This document shows positions 1 through 8,443 of a stretch of DNA of 64,000 nucleotides, piece after piece. The translations under genes were made by a program, and so were the position numbers. Position 1 is the first letter of the stretch, and every line of letters starts with the position of its first letter. The notes under the pieces were generated by a model that saw only the letters and a list, made by a program, of their open reading frames with translations, ran no database searches and was not told the DNA's origin. The stretch is from positions 1 through 64,000 of the forward strand of contig CAZLWX010000001.1 in the NCBI GenBank assembly GCA_964563295.1. Reading direction: 5' to 3'. Source of the stretch: Chryseosolibacter sp964563295. Its GTDB lineage: Bacteria; Bacteroidota; Bacteroidia; Cytophagales; Cyclobacteriaceae.

Positions 1-4
1 AATG

Positions 5-43
5 TTAGGTTAAACCCAACACACTGTCAAGGGTTTTACCTAA
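5..43. promoter_or_regulatory. Putative operator pair upstream of the S24 repressor
   Basis: A 13-base arm TTAGGTTAAACCC (5-17) is mirrored by GGGTTTTACCTAA (31-43) with one mismatch. The left part is itself a palindrome, GTTnGGTTaAACCnAAC (4-20). Two GGTTnnACC-type cores are therefore about 24 bases apart, roughly two helical turns, just before the start codon at 66. This is the usual arrangement for a CI/LexA-like protein repressing its own gene. The binding protein is inferred from position only. Confidence 0.5.
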
Positions 44-65
44 TTAATTTGGCTATACCCATCAA

Positions 66-992
66 ATGACCTCAAAAGAGCGGATTTTACTAGCCTTAAG
101 GCGGTCAGGGAAGAACCAATCTGACCTTGCCAAGAGGCTCGATCGTGACAGAGCTACGGTAAGCGAGGTGCTGAATAAGCCGGGTGATATTGATTCGGTC
201 CGTTACCTGGAGGCCACGGCCGAGATCACAGGCTTCTCATTCGAATGGTTGAGAACAGGGGAAGGAGCTGAACGGCCCGACGATGCGAGCACTCTGAAGA
301 ATCACAGAGATCAAGACCGTACCGTACAATCATTGCGATCGAAACCCAGCCAGGAGATTCCTTCGGAGATCAGCGTGGCCGAGCCCAACATTCACGTCTA
401 TCTGACGGGCAAGAACATTCGCCCTGTAACCGTCACGGTGGACCGGTCCGGCCGCGAACTGATTACATACGTTCCGGTGAAAGCGCAGGCAGGATATCTT
501 CGCGGATATGGTGATGCGAAGTACCTGGAGAAACTACCGGCCTATTCCTTGCCGATTGCAATCTCAGGCACGCACCGCATGTTCCAGGTAGATGGTAACT
601 CGATGCGCCAGCTGGGCGGTGGCGGATTGCACGACGGCGATATCGTCATCGCGCAGTACGTGGAGAACATCTTCGAGCTTCGCGACAATCGCGTGTATGT
701 TATTGTGAGCACCGAGGGTCTGATCATTAAGCGAATCATCAACCGGCTCACTAGTCCAGACAAAGTCCTGGTGTGTAACAGTGATAACAAGTCAGGCGAA
801 TATCCTCCGATCATCCTTCATCCCAACGAGCTCCTGGAAGCCTGGGAGCTGAAGGCCTTCATCAGCAAGCAGCTCGGGTTCAGCACAGATCTATACGACA
901 CAATCAACGATATGCAAGTGAAGCTAGCGTTGATGGATGACAAGATTAAATCCCTACAGGAAAAGGAAATTACAGATAAGCATGGACGATAG
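66..992 (+). CDS. S24-family (LexA/CI-like) self-cleaving transcriptional repressor
   Basis: 308 aa. The N-terminal ~65 residues form an XRE-type helix-turn-helix (KNQSDLAKRLDRDRATVSEVL). A linker follows, then a C-terminal peptidase S24 domain (~135-260). The expected autoproteolysis parts are visible: an Ala142-Gly143 scissile pair in KAQAGYL, the nucleophile Ser179 in DGNSM and the general base Lys222 in LIIKRI. Members of this family bind operators as dimers and are inactivated by RecA-stimulated self-cleavage or use the fold only for dimerisation. A C-terminal tail (~275-308) rich in charged residues may be a coiled coil. No phage genes flank it, so a chromosomal stress regulator is more likely than a prophage repressor. 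An inverted repeat lies directly upstream and a tiny reading frame overlaps its 3' end. The target genes are unknown. Confidence 0.85.
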   Translation: MTSKERILLALRRSGKNQSDLAKRLDRDRATVSEVLNKPGDIDSVRYLEATAEITGFSFEWLRTGEGAERPDDASTLKNHRDQDRTVQSLRSKPSQEIPSEISVAEPNIHVYLTGKNIRPVTVTVDRSGRELITYVPVKAQAGYLRGYGDAKYLEKLPAYSLPIAISGTHRMFQVDGNSMRQLGGGGLHDGDIVIAQYVENIFELRDNRVYVIVSTEGLIIKRIINRLTSPDKVLVCNSDNKSGEYPPIILHPNELLEAWELKAFISKQLGFSTDLYDTINDMQVKLALMDDKIKSLQEKEITDKHGR

Positions 993-1089
993 ATCAAAGC
1001 GCCGTATCCGCCAGCAAATCCGCCGTATCTGCGATCGCTGGGCCGCGTCGCTTCAGACCCGTTTCAGATCGGAACAGCTACATAACTGA
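982..1089 (+). CDS. Possible 35-aa basic small protein overlapping the repressor gene
   Basis: An ATG at 982 lies inside the last codons of the S24 repressor gene (11-base overlap, +1 frame) and opens a 35-codon frame ending in TGA at 1087-1089. The product is very basic (starts MDDRSKRRIRQQIRRICDRW) and would be a short amphipathic helix. Overlap with the upstream stop would allow translational coupling. I recognise no family, and a frame this short can occur by chance. Confidence 0.25.
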   Translation: MDDRSKRRIRQQIRRICDRWAASLQTRFRSEQLHN

Positions 1090-1135
1090 TAATGATGGTT
1101 TTGGCTTACCCCCGTCCCGGGTACTCGTTTGGATA

Positions 1136-1693
1136 TTACACCTTGTCCGTGAAGTGCCTCACACTCTTCTCCTCCGAAAACTTGGCCTGATTATAAGCAC
1201 CCGAACCTCCTTTGGGTATCGAGAGTGAAACCCAGTCGTCGCCTTTTAACATCTTTGCGATATACAGGATCTGTCCGATGTGACTGGCGTAATGCGCTAA
1301 CTGCCTTTGAAATGCATCCTGCACCGATTGCCCTTCATTGCGGATGAAAACAATACGATCAACTTCGCCCTCCTTGACAGCATCCAGCGCAGAAAAAACC
1401 GCTGCCCAACCCTTGTCCCAGGCCTCCATCATCCTTTTCTTATCCTTGTATCCTTCCTCGAATTCCGACTCGCGGTTGCGCCACGGTTTTTCCCCATCGC
1501 TGGTCAGGAAATCGGTAAAGCGCGACAACATGTTGCCGCTCAGGTGGTGAACCAATATCGCAATGGAGTTGCCCGCTTCATTCGGACGCCAGTTGATCTG
1601 ACTGTCGTCCAGCTGCGCAATGGCCTTTTCGGCCAACGACTTGTAATACGAAAATAGTTTCCGGGAGCCGGTGAGAAATGACTCGTTCGACAT
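1136..1693 (-). CDS. DinB-superfamily protein (DUF1572)
   Basis: 185 aa. It resembles the DUF1572 branch of the DinB/YfiT four-helix-bundle superfamily, cytosolic proteins that usually coordinate a metal through histidines and include thiol transferases. Visible support: the opening SFLTGSRKLFSYYKSLAEKAIAQL, the His pair in ILVHHLSGNM (~48-49) and HYASHIGQILY (~134-138) at the usual metal-ligand spacing. Length is normal for the family. It lies 33 bases downstream of the desaturase gene on the same strand and is probably co-transcribed with it. The substrate is unknown. Confidence 0.75.
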   Translation of the reverse strand: MSNESFLTGSRKLFSYYKSLAEKAIAQLDDSQINWRPNEAGNSIAILVHHLSGNMLSRFTDFLTSDGEKPWRNRESEFEEGYKDKKRMMEAWDKGWAAVFSALDAVKEGEVDRIVFIRNEGQSVQDAFQRQLAHYASHIGQILYIAKMLKGDDWVSLSIPKGGSGAYNQAKFSEEKSVRHFTDKV

Positions 1694-1726
1694 ATAGAAA
1701 AAGGTGTCTTAGCTCAGGGCCGATAC

Positions 1727-2686
1727 TTACGCCGCTTTCTCCGCGAGCGCCTCCGCTGACTTCCTGGCTTCGGTTTCGCGCTTCAGTTGCGCCGCGTGCT
1801 GTTTGTTCTTCGAATACTTGATGTGGTCGGGAACGCCTTTGACATCCCATATAAGACCGACCGCTTCAAGTCCTTTCAACACGTAGTACGTAATATCGAT
1901 CTCCCACCAGAAAAATCCCTGACGTCCGGACGTCTCATAGTAGTGGTGATTATTATGCCATCCTTCACCCAGCGTCAGCAGTGCCAGCCATAGACTGTTC
2001 TTGGATTCCTCACCGGTTTCATAACGGGGTTTCCCGAACTTGTGCATGATGGAGTTGATTGAAAACGTCCCGTGATATAGGATCACCGTGCTCAAAAAGA
2101 AACCAATAAATAATGTCGAGAATCCTGCGCTGGTAAACATGGCTGCCAGACTTCCACCGTTCACAATTCCGCCCAGCGCTGTGACGGCTATCGCGAGCAC
2201 CAGCGGGGGCACCAGGTAATGCTTGTTCAGCCAAACTAACTCGGGATATTTGGCATAATCACCGATCGTCTTATAATCCGTCTCCTTAAAATCGGGTCCA
2301 ACGATCCATCCCACGTGCGAGTACCAAAAACCGTAGATCTTCATCGAGTGCGGGTCGGCCGGCGTGTCGCTGTGACGATGGTGGTGGCGATGATGCGCAG
2401 CCCACCACAAGACGCCTTTTTGTGCCGACGTCTGTGCCATGAACGCGATCACGAACTGAAACCAGCGCGACGTTTTGTAAGATTTATGCGCGAAGTAGCG
2501 GTGATATCCACCCGTTACCCAAAACATTCGGAATACATAAAGAAAGGCACATACGATCCAGTCGAAAAGCGTCGCGCCTGTCCAGATGGCGGCGAGGGGC
2601 AACAAGTGGACCGCCAAAAATGCCAGCTCCTGCGAAAGCACTGGTTTGTTTCTCGGCTGCGGAGTCAAGGTTTGTGTTTGATTCAT
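1727..2686 (-). CDS. Membrane acyl-CoA fatty acid desaturase (delta-9 type)
   Basis: 319 aa integral-membrane di-iron desaturase. The three histidine boxes of the stearoyl-CoA desaturase family are intact: HRYFAH (62-67), HHRHHHRHSD (~98-107) and GEGWHNNHHYY (~243-253). Hydrophobic stretches at ~20-57, ~75-95 and ~150-210 fit the four-helix fold. It would place a double bond in a saturated acyl-CoA (probably C16/C18), using O2 and electrons from a ferredoxin or cytochrome b5-like donor, to adjust membrane fluidity. The C-terminus is a charged Ala/Lys-rich tail. An orphan desaturase is common in aerobic Bacteroidota. Regiospecificity is inferred from overall similarity only. Confidence 0.9.
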   Translation of the reverse strand: MNQTQTLTPQPRNKPVLSQELAFLAVHLLPLAAIWTGATLFDWIVCAFLYVFRMFWVTGGYHRYFAHKSYKTSRWFQFVIAFMAQTSAQKGVLWWAAHHRHHHRHSDTPADPHSMKIYGFWYSHVGWIVGPDFKETDYKTIGDYAKYPELVWLNKHYLVPPLVLAIAVTALGGIVNGGSLAAMFTSAGFSTLFIGFFLSTVILYHGTFSINSIMHKFGKPRYETGEESKNSLWLALLTLGEGWHNNHHYYETSGRQGFFWWEIDITYYVLKGLEAVGLIWDVKGVPDHIKYSKNKQHAAQLKRETEARKSAEALAEKAA

Positions 2687-2848
2687 TGTGATCCAGAACA
2701 GCAGAGGTACTCGTTAAAGTTCGCCGGCGTCTGCTGAATTCCGCCGATCGAAAAGACAAAGGTCGGGGCTAAAATCCACAAATCATTACCTTCCGGGTTA
2801 ATAATTCCGGTTTTTCGACAGAAAACGGTCTCCAAAACAGTTGTTAGC

Positions 2849-4144
2849 TTATAACCGGCGATTAGGTAAAGCGACATTTATCCCAATCCGAAAATTCACG
2901 TTTTTCGACCGTCGCGGAAAAACTGTGCCTATCACATTGTCGGAAACGGCATAAAACTGCAGCCGGCCCACCTCGCTTACTATCGAGAGCCCCAGGTTTG
3001 CCCAGCGCTTGTTTTTCCAGGAGAGTGATGCGCCGACATCCAGGAAAGAGTTAAACCGATGGGACGCCACCACCGATATCGCCGGTCGCGGGCGATCAAA
3101 GAAACCCGTAAGGGTAACAATTCCGACACTCGTGGCGGGGCTAAGTTGCCAGCTCGCGCTGAAAAAGGCTTGTGGAACAAGCGGTGAGGTGAAGGAAGCC
3201 GAGTCTTCGCGCGGCAAGAATGTACCGCGCAGGGTGTCCGCCAGGTTATTCAATGTCAGCGTGTCATTTTGAAAATACTCGACCAGGTCCAGGCCTTCGA
3301 ACCGGTATGAGCCATCCACACGGTAGTTCTTCACATCATCACGCCACCGGATTTCTCCAATGTTGATGACGCTGGCATGCAAGGTCAACTTTGGATGAAC
3401 AGCCGCCGTGATACCAATGTCAAAGGCGTATCCCGGATTATCGAAGCTGAGGGCAGCACCCCATCCATTTTCGCGGAAATTATGAATGCCCGCAGTCTTG
3501 ATATAGTACGACGAGTTGACATACATGGAATAATCCGTCGAGTCGGTGAACATTGTCAGCCTCCCGCGCTCTGAAGAACAATTGCCCAATCCTGCCAGCA
3601 GCTTGCCACGGACGCCCACCGAGAACTTACTGAACACATAACCTGCAGTCAGACTGAACTCACGATAATACACGGCATTTATTTGCGGTCCCAACGAGAC
3701 AGTGTCGCCGAGATAGGCTGCGTTGCCGCGCCACAGCACGTCAATGAGCGACTTCGGATAGGAAAATTTCACATTCATTTTTTCGGTCACCAACGCCGAT
3801 AAAAACCAATCGTGCTTTCGCCAGGCGAACCTCAGCAGGTCAGCATTGAACTGATATTGAATAATGTTGTCGGGGTGCAGCTTGGTGAGAATCCCTTCAA
3901 CATCATAGACGGCAGAATCTGGTCCATACTTCCTCACAAGATCATTGAAGACAAAAGCGTTGTTGCCATAATTGAATGCAATCGAAGGAAAGCCGATCGT
4001 CCACCCTTCCTTGACTGGTGGAATGGAGGGGTTGGTTGCAGCGGACTGAGGAAGTTTTGGCAGGGAGCTGAGCAGCATCTCCTGTTGTGCCGAAACCGAT
4101 ACGGGCAGGATAAGGGCAATGACGGCTATGAAACGAAGTCTCAT
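2849..4144 (-). CDS. DUF5723-type outer-membrane beta-barrel protein
   Basis: 431 aa with a signal peptide (MRLRFIAVIALILPVSVSAQQ). The rest alternates short hydrophobic/aromatic strands with turns and ends in a basic residue run (VALPNRRL), as in large Bacteroidota barrels. The pattern SLPQSAATNPSIPP..FPSIAFNYGN near the mature N-terminus matches the DUF5723 family (PorV/PorP-like fold), whose function is not established. Its ATG overlaps the stop of the upstream lipoprotein gene by 4 bases (ATGA), so the two are translationally coupled and probably work together at the outer membrane. Confidence 0.7.
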   Translation of the reverse strand: MRLRFIAVIALILPVSVSAQQEMLLSSLPKLPQSAATNPSIPPVKEGWTIGFPSIAFNYGNNAFVFNDLVRKYGPDSAVYDVEGILTKLHPDNIIQYQFNADLLRFAWRKHDWFLSALVTEKMNVKFSYPKSLIDVLWRGNAAYLGDTVSLGPQINAVYYREFSLTAGYVFSKFSVGVRGKLLAGLGNCSSERGRLTMFTDSTDYSMYVNSSYYIKTAGIHNFRENGWGAALSFDNPGYAFDIGITAAVHPKLTLHASVINIGEIRWRDDVKNYRVDGSYRFEGLDLVEYFQNDTLTLNNLADTLRGTFLPREDSASFTSPLVPQAFFSASWQLSPATSVGIVTLTGFFDRPRPAISVVASHRFNSFLDVGASLSWKNKRWANLGLSIVSEVGRLQFYAVSDNVIGTVFPRRSKNVNFRIGINVALPNRRL

Positions 4145-5637
4145 GGTCTCAACGTTGCAATAGCTCCTACCTTGACTTTAAGAAAATTGGAAGTGGTGTA
4201 GCGCACGAACTGTTCACCCCCTCCCGCGGTGGCGACCCGAACACCGACCACCATCCGCGTTGCCCGGTAGACGTTATTCAACTTTTCCTGGCTCAGATCA
4301 ATGGTCGTCAGCTTTGTCGCGGGTGATATAGCATTGCCGACTTCATCAACTTCCCCTGAACGCATCAGTTGTGAATCATTCGCCAGCAGTGAATCGATCA
4401 AGACGCCCTCGTCATCGAGCAAGTACAGTTGCGTCCATAAATCATGCGGAAACGAGTTCTCAAATTCCAGTCTCATCGACAACGCTTCAATGTTTTGAAT
4501 GGTGTCAATCCTGATGTCAAACGTATCGCGAACTACGGCATCGCGAATCGCACATTGGAATGGGACTTCAACGGCAGCATCGATCCTTATCCGGCTGTCG
4601 CCCTTCAACCGATACATGCTTGGGCTCTCGGAATTGATTGCGGCATTGAGAGAAATCTGATACGTAATCTCCTGGGGACTGATAGAAAGAAAATCGGAGA
4701 TATTGCTGTTCTCGTCACTGATTGCCGCAGTGTCATATTCGGCGTTGGTTCCGCCCGGCGATTGCCAACCATTCGTCACGATGGAACCTGAAAGCGTCGC
4801 GGAAGCCACAGTACCGATAGCGCTGACATTGGAAATGCTAATGTTTAGCGGAAAGCCAAGATCGCTTTGCAGCAGGAATAAAATACGGGGATTGACCAGG
4901 GTAATTGAACCGCTCACCCAGTTGGAGGTGATGTCAATATCTATGGTGTCATGCCTGGGCGGCAGTTGAAAGCTTTTCAGGAATCCTTCGACATAACTAA
5001 ATTCCAAATCCTTAAGTTTTCCCTGGAACCGGGCAAGTTCGTCGTTTACTTCAGAGTCATTACCAACAACATCATAAAGAATAGCCAACGAGTTTGATCC
5101 CGAGTTTGGATCGAAGTCAATCAGATATCCCGATAGGTCAATTTGGCCGGCATATGTCGCCTGGCCCTTGTCGGTCGGGATAGACCACGTGTAAGCAACA
5201 CCGTCGTGGGTTGCCTGTGGTATAGAAAATGTGATTACGCCGTCCGTTGGCTCCCGGGCTTCGACGATGTACTCAATTAATCCTGTTGTCAGTGCGATTG
5301 ATTTCAGCAGATCGTTCTCGGGCCATTCGAGGGGAATGACGATAGTTTTCTCGAGGTCGGTAAGTGAAAAATTGAAGTCTGGTATGCGAAAAATATCCGC
5401 CCCTGAAAGCGTCAGCACTTCGTGTTCATAGACGAGCTCGACAATGTCATTGTCACCCGCTCGTACGTAGCCTTCAGGTCCCACGTTCTCGAGAATGTCG
5501 TTTGCGCTGATCTCAGTAAATATCAACGGCACGGCAACAGTGGGACGCCACTCCGGCAATCCAACATTTTCAAGATCCCGGCGGAAGCAGCCGACCATCA
5601 TCATCGTAATGGCGACCAGGAGAACAATGATTTTCAT
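4141..5637 (-). CDS. Secreted lipoprotein of unknown function, partner of the DUF5723 protein
   Basis: 498 aa from the ATG at 5637. I prefer this start to the upstream in-frame ATG at 5691 because it gives a clean lipoprotein signal, MKIIVLLVAITMMMVGC, with Cys at residue 17, and because it sits 10 bases after the mutS stop. The mature protein is beta-rich (many DIDIT, ITLVNPR, IDLS strands), suggesting tandem Ig-like or jelly-roll domains exposed at the outer membrane. I recognise no named family. Gene order mutS - lipoprotein - DUF5723 protein with a 4-base overlap suggests one transcript, although the link to mismatch repair is probably only positional. Confidence 0.7.
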   Translation of the reverse strand: MKIIVLLVAITMMMVGCFRRDLENVGLPEWRPTVAVPLIFTEISANDILENVGPEGYVRAGDNDIVELVYEHEVLTLSGADIFRIPDFNFSLTDLEKTIVIPLEWPENDLLKSIALTTGLIEYIVEAREPTDGVITFSIPQATHDGVAYTWSIPTDKGQATYAGQIDLSGYLIDFDPNSGSNSLAILYDVVGNDSEVNDELARFQGKLKDLEFSYVEGFLKSFQLPPRHDTIDIDITSNWVSGSITLVNPRILFLLQSDLGFPLNISISNVSAIGTVASATLSGSIVTNGWQSPGGTNAEYDTAAISDENSNISDFLSISPQEITYQISLNAAINSESPSMYRLKGDSRIRIDAAVEVPFQCAIRDAVVRDTFDIRIDTIQNIEALSMRLEFENSFPHDLWTQLYLLDDEGVLIDSLLANDSQLMRSGEVDEVGNAISPATKLTTIDLSQEKLNNVYRATRMVVGVRVATAGGGEQFVRYTTSNFLKVKVGAIATLRP

Positions 5638-5647
5638 GCCGTTGAAT

Positions 5648-8272
5648 CTAGTCACGGCGTTTTCCCTCGTTGAGGATTGCGAGCAGCTCATTAAGCTTAA
5701 GCAAGGCCTCCACCGGGCTCATCGTATTAATGTCGAGCTGACGCAACTTTTCTTCCATCTGTATAAACCGCGGATCAGCTTCGAACAAGCTCATTTGAGG
5801 CGATGGTTTTGGCACTTCCTGGATTTTTTTCTTTTCATTCTTGTGCTTGTCTCGTTCGAGGAACTGAAGGATCTCGTTGGCACGGAACACAACCTTATTC
5901 GGCATCCCGGCAAGCTGCGCGACGTGGATTCCAAAACTGTGCTCGCTGCCGCCCTCCTTCAGCTTGCGCATGAAAATGATTCGATCTCCGACTTCTTTCA
6001 CGGACACATTAAAGTTTCTCACGCGCGGCAGATCTTCCTCCAGCTGATTAAGTTCATGGTAATGCGTGGCAAACAATGTCTTTGGCTTGCAGTCTTTGTG
6101 CGCGTGATTGTGCAGGTATTCCACAATTGCCCATGCGATAGAAACGCCGTCATATGTGCTTGTGCCCCTGCCGATCTCGTCCATCAGAATCAGGCTCCGG
6201 CTGCTCAGGTTGTTCAGGATACTGGCTGTTTCAGTCATCTCGACCATGAATGTCGATTCGCCCCTCGACAGGTTGTCTGATGCGCCCACCCGAGTAAAGA
6301 TCTTATCGACCAATCCGATAGATGCGCTCTCCGCCGGAACGAAGCTGCCCATCTGTGCCATCAGCACGATGAGCGCAGTCTGACGAAGTAAGGCGGACTT
6401 GCCCGCCATGTTCGGGCCGGTGATAATTAGTATTTGTTGTTTTTCGCTGTCGAGGTAGATATCGTTGGGGACATAGGTCTCTCCGACGGGTAGTTGCTTC
6501 TCGATGACCGGATGACGACCGCCCTTGATATCGAGAATAAGCGAATCGTTGATCGCGGGCTTATGGTATTTATTTGACCTGGCAACCGATGCGAATGAGA
6601 GCAGGCAATCCAGTTGGGCGATGACTCGCGCATTCTGCTGAATCTGCGGAATATAGCCGGCGGCGTGATGGACCAACTCGTGAAAGATTCGCTGTTCAAT
6701 GACTACCAGCTTGTCTTCCGCATTGAGTATTTTTTCCTCGTAGGTTTTTAATTCCTCGGTGATATACCGTTCTGCGTTGACCAGTGTCTGCTTGCGAATC
6801 CAGTCCGCAGGCACCTTATCCTTGTTTGCGTTGCTGACCTCGAGATAATAGCCGAAAACCTTATTGTAGGAAATCTTGAGAGAAGATATACCAGTGCGCT
6901 CCACTTCGCGCTTTTGTATCTGAATCAAATAGTCTTTACCGGAGAACGCAATCTTTCTCAATTCATCGAGCTCGGCATCCACTCCTTCGCAGATAACGCT
7001 TCCCTGGTTGGTGGTCAGGGGCGCATCTTCGCGCAGTTCCCGGTCGATCTTTTCCAGCAGGAATTCGCAAGGGTGCAGTTGATCGGCGAGCTTTTGCATT
7101 TCGGGCGACGCGTGCTCCTTCAACAGCTGTCGTATGGGCACAATACACTTCAACGAGCGTTTGAGTTGAAGCATTTCGCGTGGGTTGACCCGGTTCACAG
7201 CTACCTTCGAGATCAGTCGCTCCAGGTCCGCAATTTGTCGCAACGGCTCGCTGACGCGGTCTGCAAGTTGATCGTCATTAAAGAAGATATCGACAACGCG
7301 CAGCCTCTCATCAATGGCTACTTTATCTTTCAACGGAAGGATCATCCATTTGCGCAGCTGTCGCGAGCCCATCGGCGTGAGGGTGTGATCGAGAATGTCG
7401 ATTAGCGGAACGCCACCCTCGAGCTGGGAAGAGATGATCTCCAGATTTCGGATTGTAAATTTGTCGAGCCAGACAAACCGGTCCTCTTCGATGCGCGACA
7501 AGGACGCAATGTGGGATGTGTCTTTGTGCTCGGTATCTTCCAGGTAGTGAAGGATCGCACCAGCGGCAATGATCGCTTCGCCAAGGCCATCGATGCCAAA
7601 GCCCTTCAGTGATGCCGTTTTGAAATGGTTGATCAGCTTCTCGTATGTGTAATCAAAACCGTAAACCCACTCATCCAGCGCGAAGAGATTGTATTCGTCG
7701 CCGAAAAGTTTCTCAAAGCGATCTCTTGCGGATTTACTGAAAATGATTTCCGAAGGTGAGAATCCCTGGATTAGCTTCTGTATGTAATTTTCATTGCCCT
7801 GGGCAGCATAAAATTCACCGGTTGAAACATCCAGGAATGAAACGCCAACCTGTTCTTTACCTGCAAAGACCGATGCGAGAAAATTATTTTGCTTTCGGTC
7901 CAGAACATTATCATTGAACGAAACACCAGGGGTAACGAGTTCGGTCACTCCGCGCTTCACAATTCCCTTTACTAATCGAGGATCTTCCAGTTGGTCGCAG
8001 ATGGCGACGCGATGCCCGGCTCGTACAAGTTTGGGAAGATAGGTATCGAGTGCATGGTGGGGAAATCCAGCAAGTTCGATCTCGGAAGCAGAGCCGTTTC
8101 CTCTCTTTGTCAGAACGATATCGAGCACTTTGCTTGCTGCGATGGCGTCGCTACCGAAAGTTTCATAAAAGTCACCCACGCGAAAGAGCAACAGTGCTCC
8201 AGGATACTTCGCCTTAATGGCGTTGTACTGCTTCATCAGCGGAGTCTCGGTAGTGGTTCTGGCTTCGGACAT
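5648..8272 (-). CDS. mutS: DNA mismatch repair ATPase MutS
   Basis: 874 aa from the ATG at 8272 (MSEARTTTETPLMKQYNAIK). A longer frame exists but its extra 38 residues do not resemble MutS. The protein binds mispaired bases as a dimer and recruits MutL. The mismatch-reading Phe-x-Glu motif is F35-Y36-E37 (GDFYETF). Core lever and clamp domains follow, then the ABC-type ATPase with Walker A TGPNMAGKS (~617-625), Walker B LILMDEIGRGTSTYDG (~694-709) and the His switch FATHYHEL. A helix-turn-helix tail after a Lys-rich linker (KHKNEKKK) ends the protein. Length is normal. A TATCTTTG element lies 7 bases upstream of the start. Confidence 0.97.
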   Translation of the reverse strand: MSEARTTTETPLMKQYNAIKAKYPGALLLFRVGDFYETFGSDAIAASKVLDIVLTKRGNGSASEIELAGFPHHALDTYLPKLVRAGHRVAICDQLEDPRLVKGIVKRGVTELVTPGVSFNDNVLDRKQNNFLASVFAGKEQVGVSFLDVSTGEFYAAQGNENYIQKLIQGFSPSEIIFSKSARDRFEKLFGDEYNLFALDEWVYGFDYTYEKLINHFKTASLKGFGIDGLGEAIIAAGAILHYLEDTEHKDTSHIASLSRIEEDRFVWLDKFTIRNLEIISSQLEGGVPLIDILDHTLTPMGSRQLRKWMILPLKDKVAIDERLRVVDIFFNDDQLADRVSEPLRQIADLERLISKVAVNRVNPREMLQLKRSLKCIVPIRQLLKEHASPEMQKLADQLHPCEFLLEKIDRELREDAPLTTNQGSVICEGVDAELDELRKIAFSGKDYLIQIQKREVERTGISSLKISYNKVFGYYLEVSNANKDKVPADWIRKQTLVNAERYITEELKTYEEKILNAEDKLVVIEQRIFHELVHHAAGYIPQIQQNARVIAQLDCLLSFASVARSNKYHKPAINDSLILDIKGGRHPVIEKQLPVGETYVPNDIYLDSEKQQILIITGPNMAGKSALLRQTALIVLMAQMGSFVPAESASIGLVDKIFTRVGASDNLSRGESTFMVEMTETASILNNLSSRSLILMDEIGRGTSTYDGVSIAWAIVEYLHNHAHKDCKPKTLFATHYHELNQLEEDLPRVRNFNVSVKEVGDRIIFMRKLKEGGSEHSFGIHVAQLAGMPNKVVFRANEILQFLERDKHKNEKKKIQEVPKPSPQMSLFEADPRFIQMEEKLRQLDINTMSPVEALLKLNELLAILNEGKRRD

Positions 8273-8279
8273 GAAAAAA

Positions 8280-8287
8280 CAAAGATA
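8280..8287 (-). promoter_or_regulatory. Bacteroidota -7 promoter element just before mutS
   Basis: On the minus strand this reads TATCTTTG, an exact match to the Bacteroidota -7 consensus TAnnTTTG. It ends only 7 bases before the mutS ATG, so transcription from it would give an almost leaderless mRNA. No convincing TTTG -33 element is visible upstream, so the assignment is tentative. Confidence 0.4.
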
Positions 8288-8443
8288 AAAAAAGCCGACC
8301 GCCATTTTGGTGGGTAGTGAAGTTTTGTTCGGCTCAGTGATGTGTCCCATCACGACGCTTGCAAGAACAGCTCGCATCAAACCCACAGATTTCCTGACAA
8401 TATTGCGCAGATTATATCGGAAGAATCTACGGAGGCAGCGAAA

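Noticed and set aside
66..992. Prophage edge suggested by the CI-like repressor
   Set aside because: No integrase, Cro, structural genes or att repeats in the window.
5495..6280. 261-codon plus-strand frame opposite mutS
   Set aside because: Shadow of the mutS ATPase domain coding strand.
8273..8386. Longer N-terminus for MutS from the ATG at 8386
   Set aside because: The 38 extra residues are unlike MutS, while MSEARTTTETPLMKQYNAIK at 8272 is the family opening.
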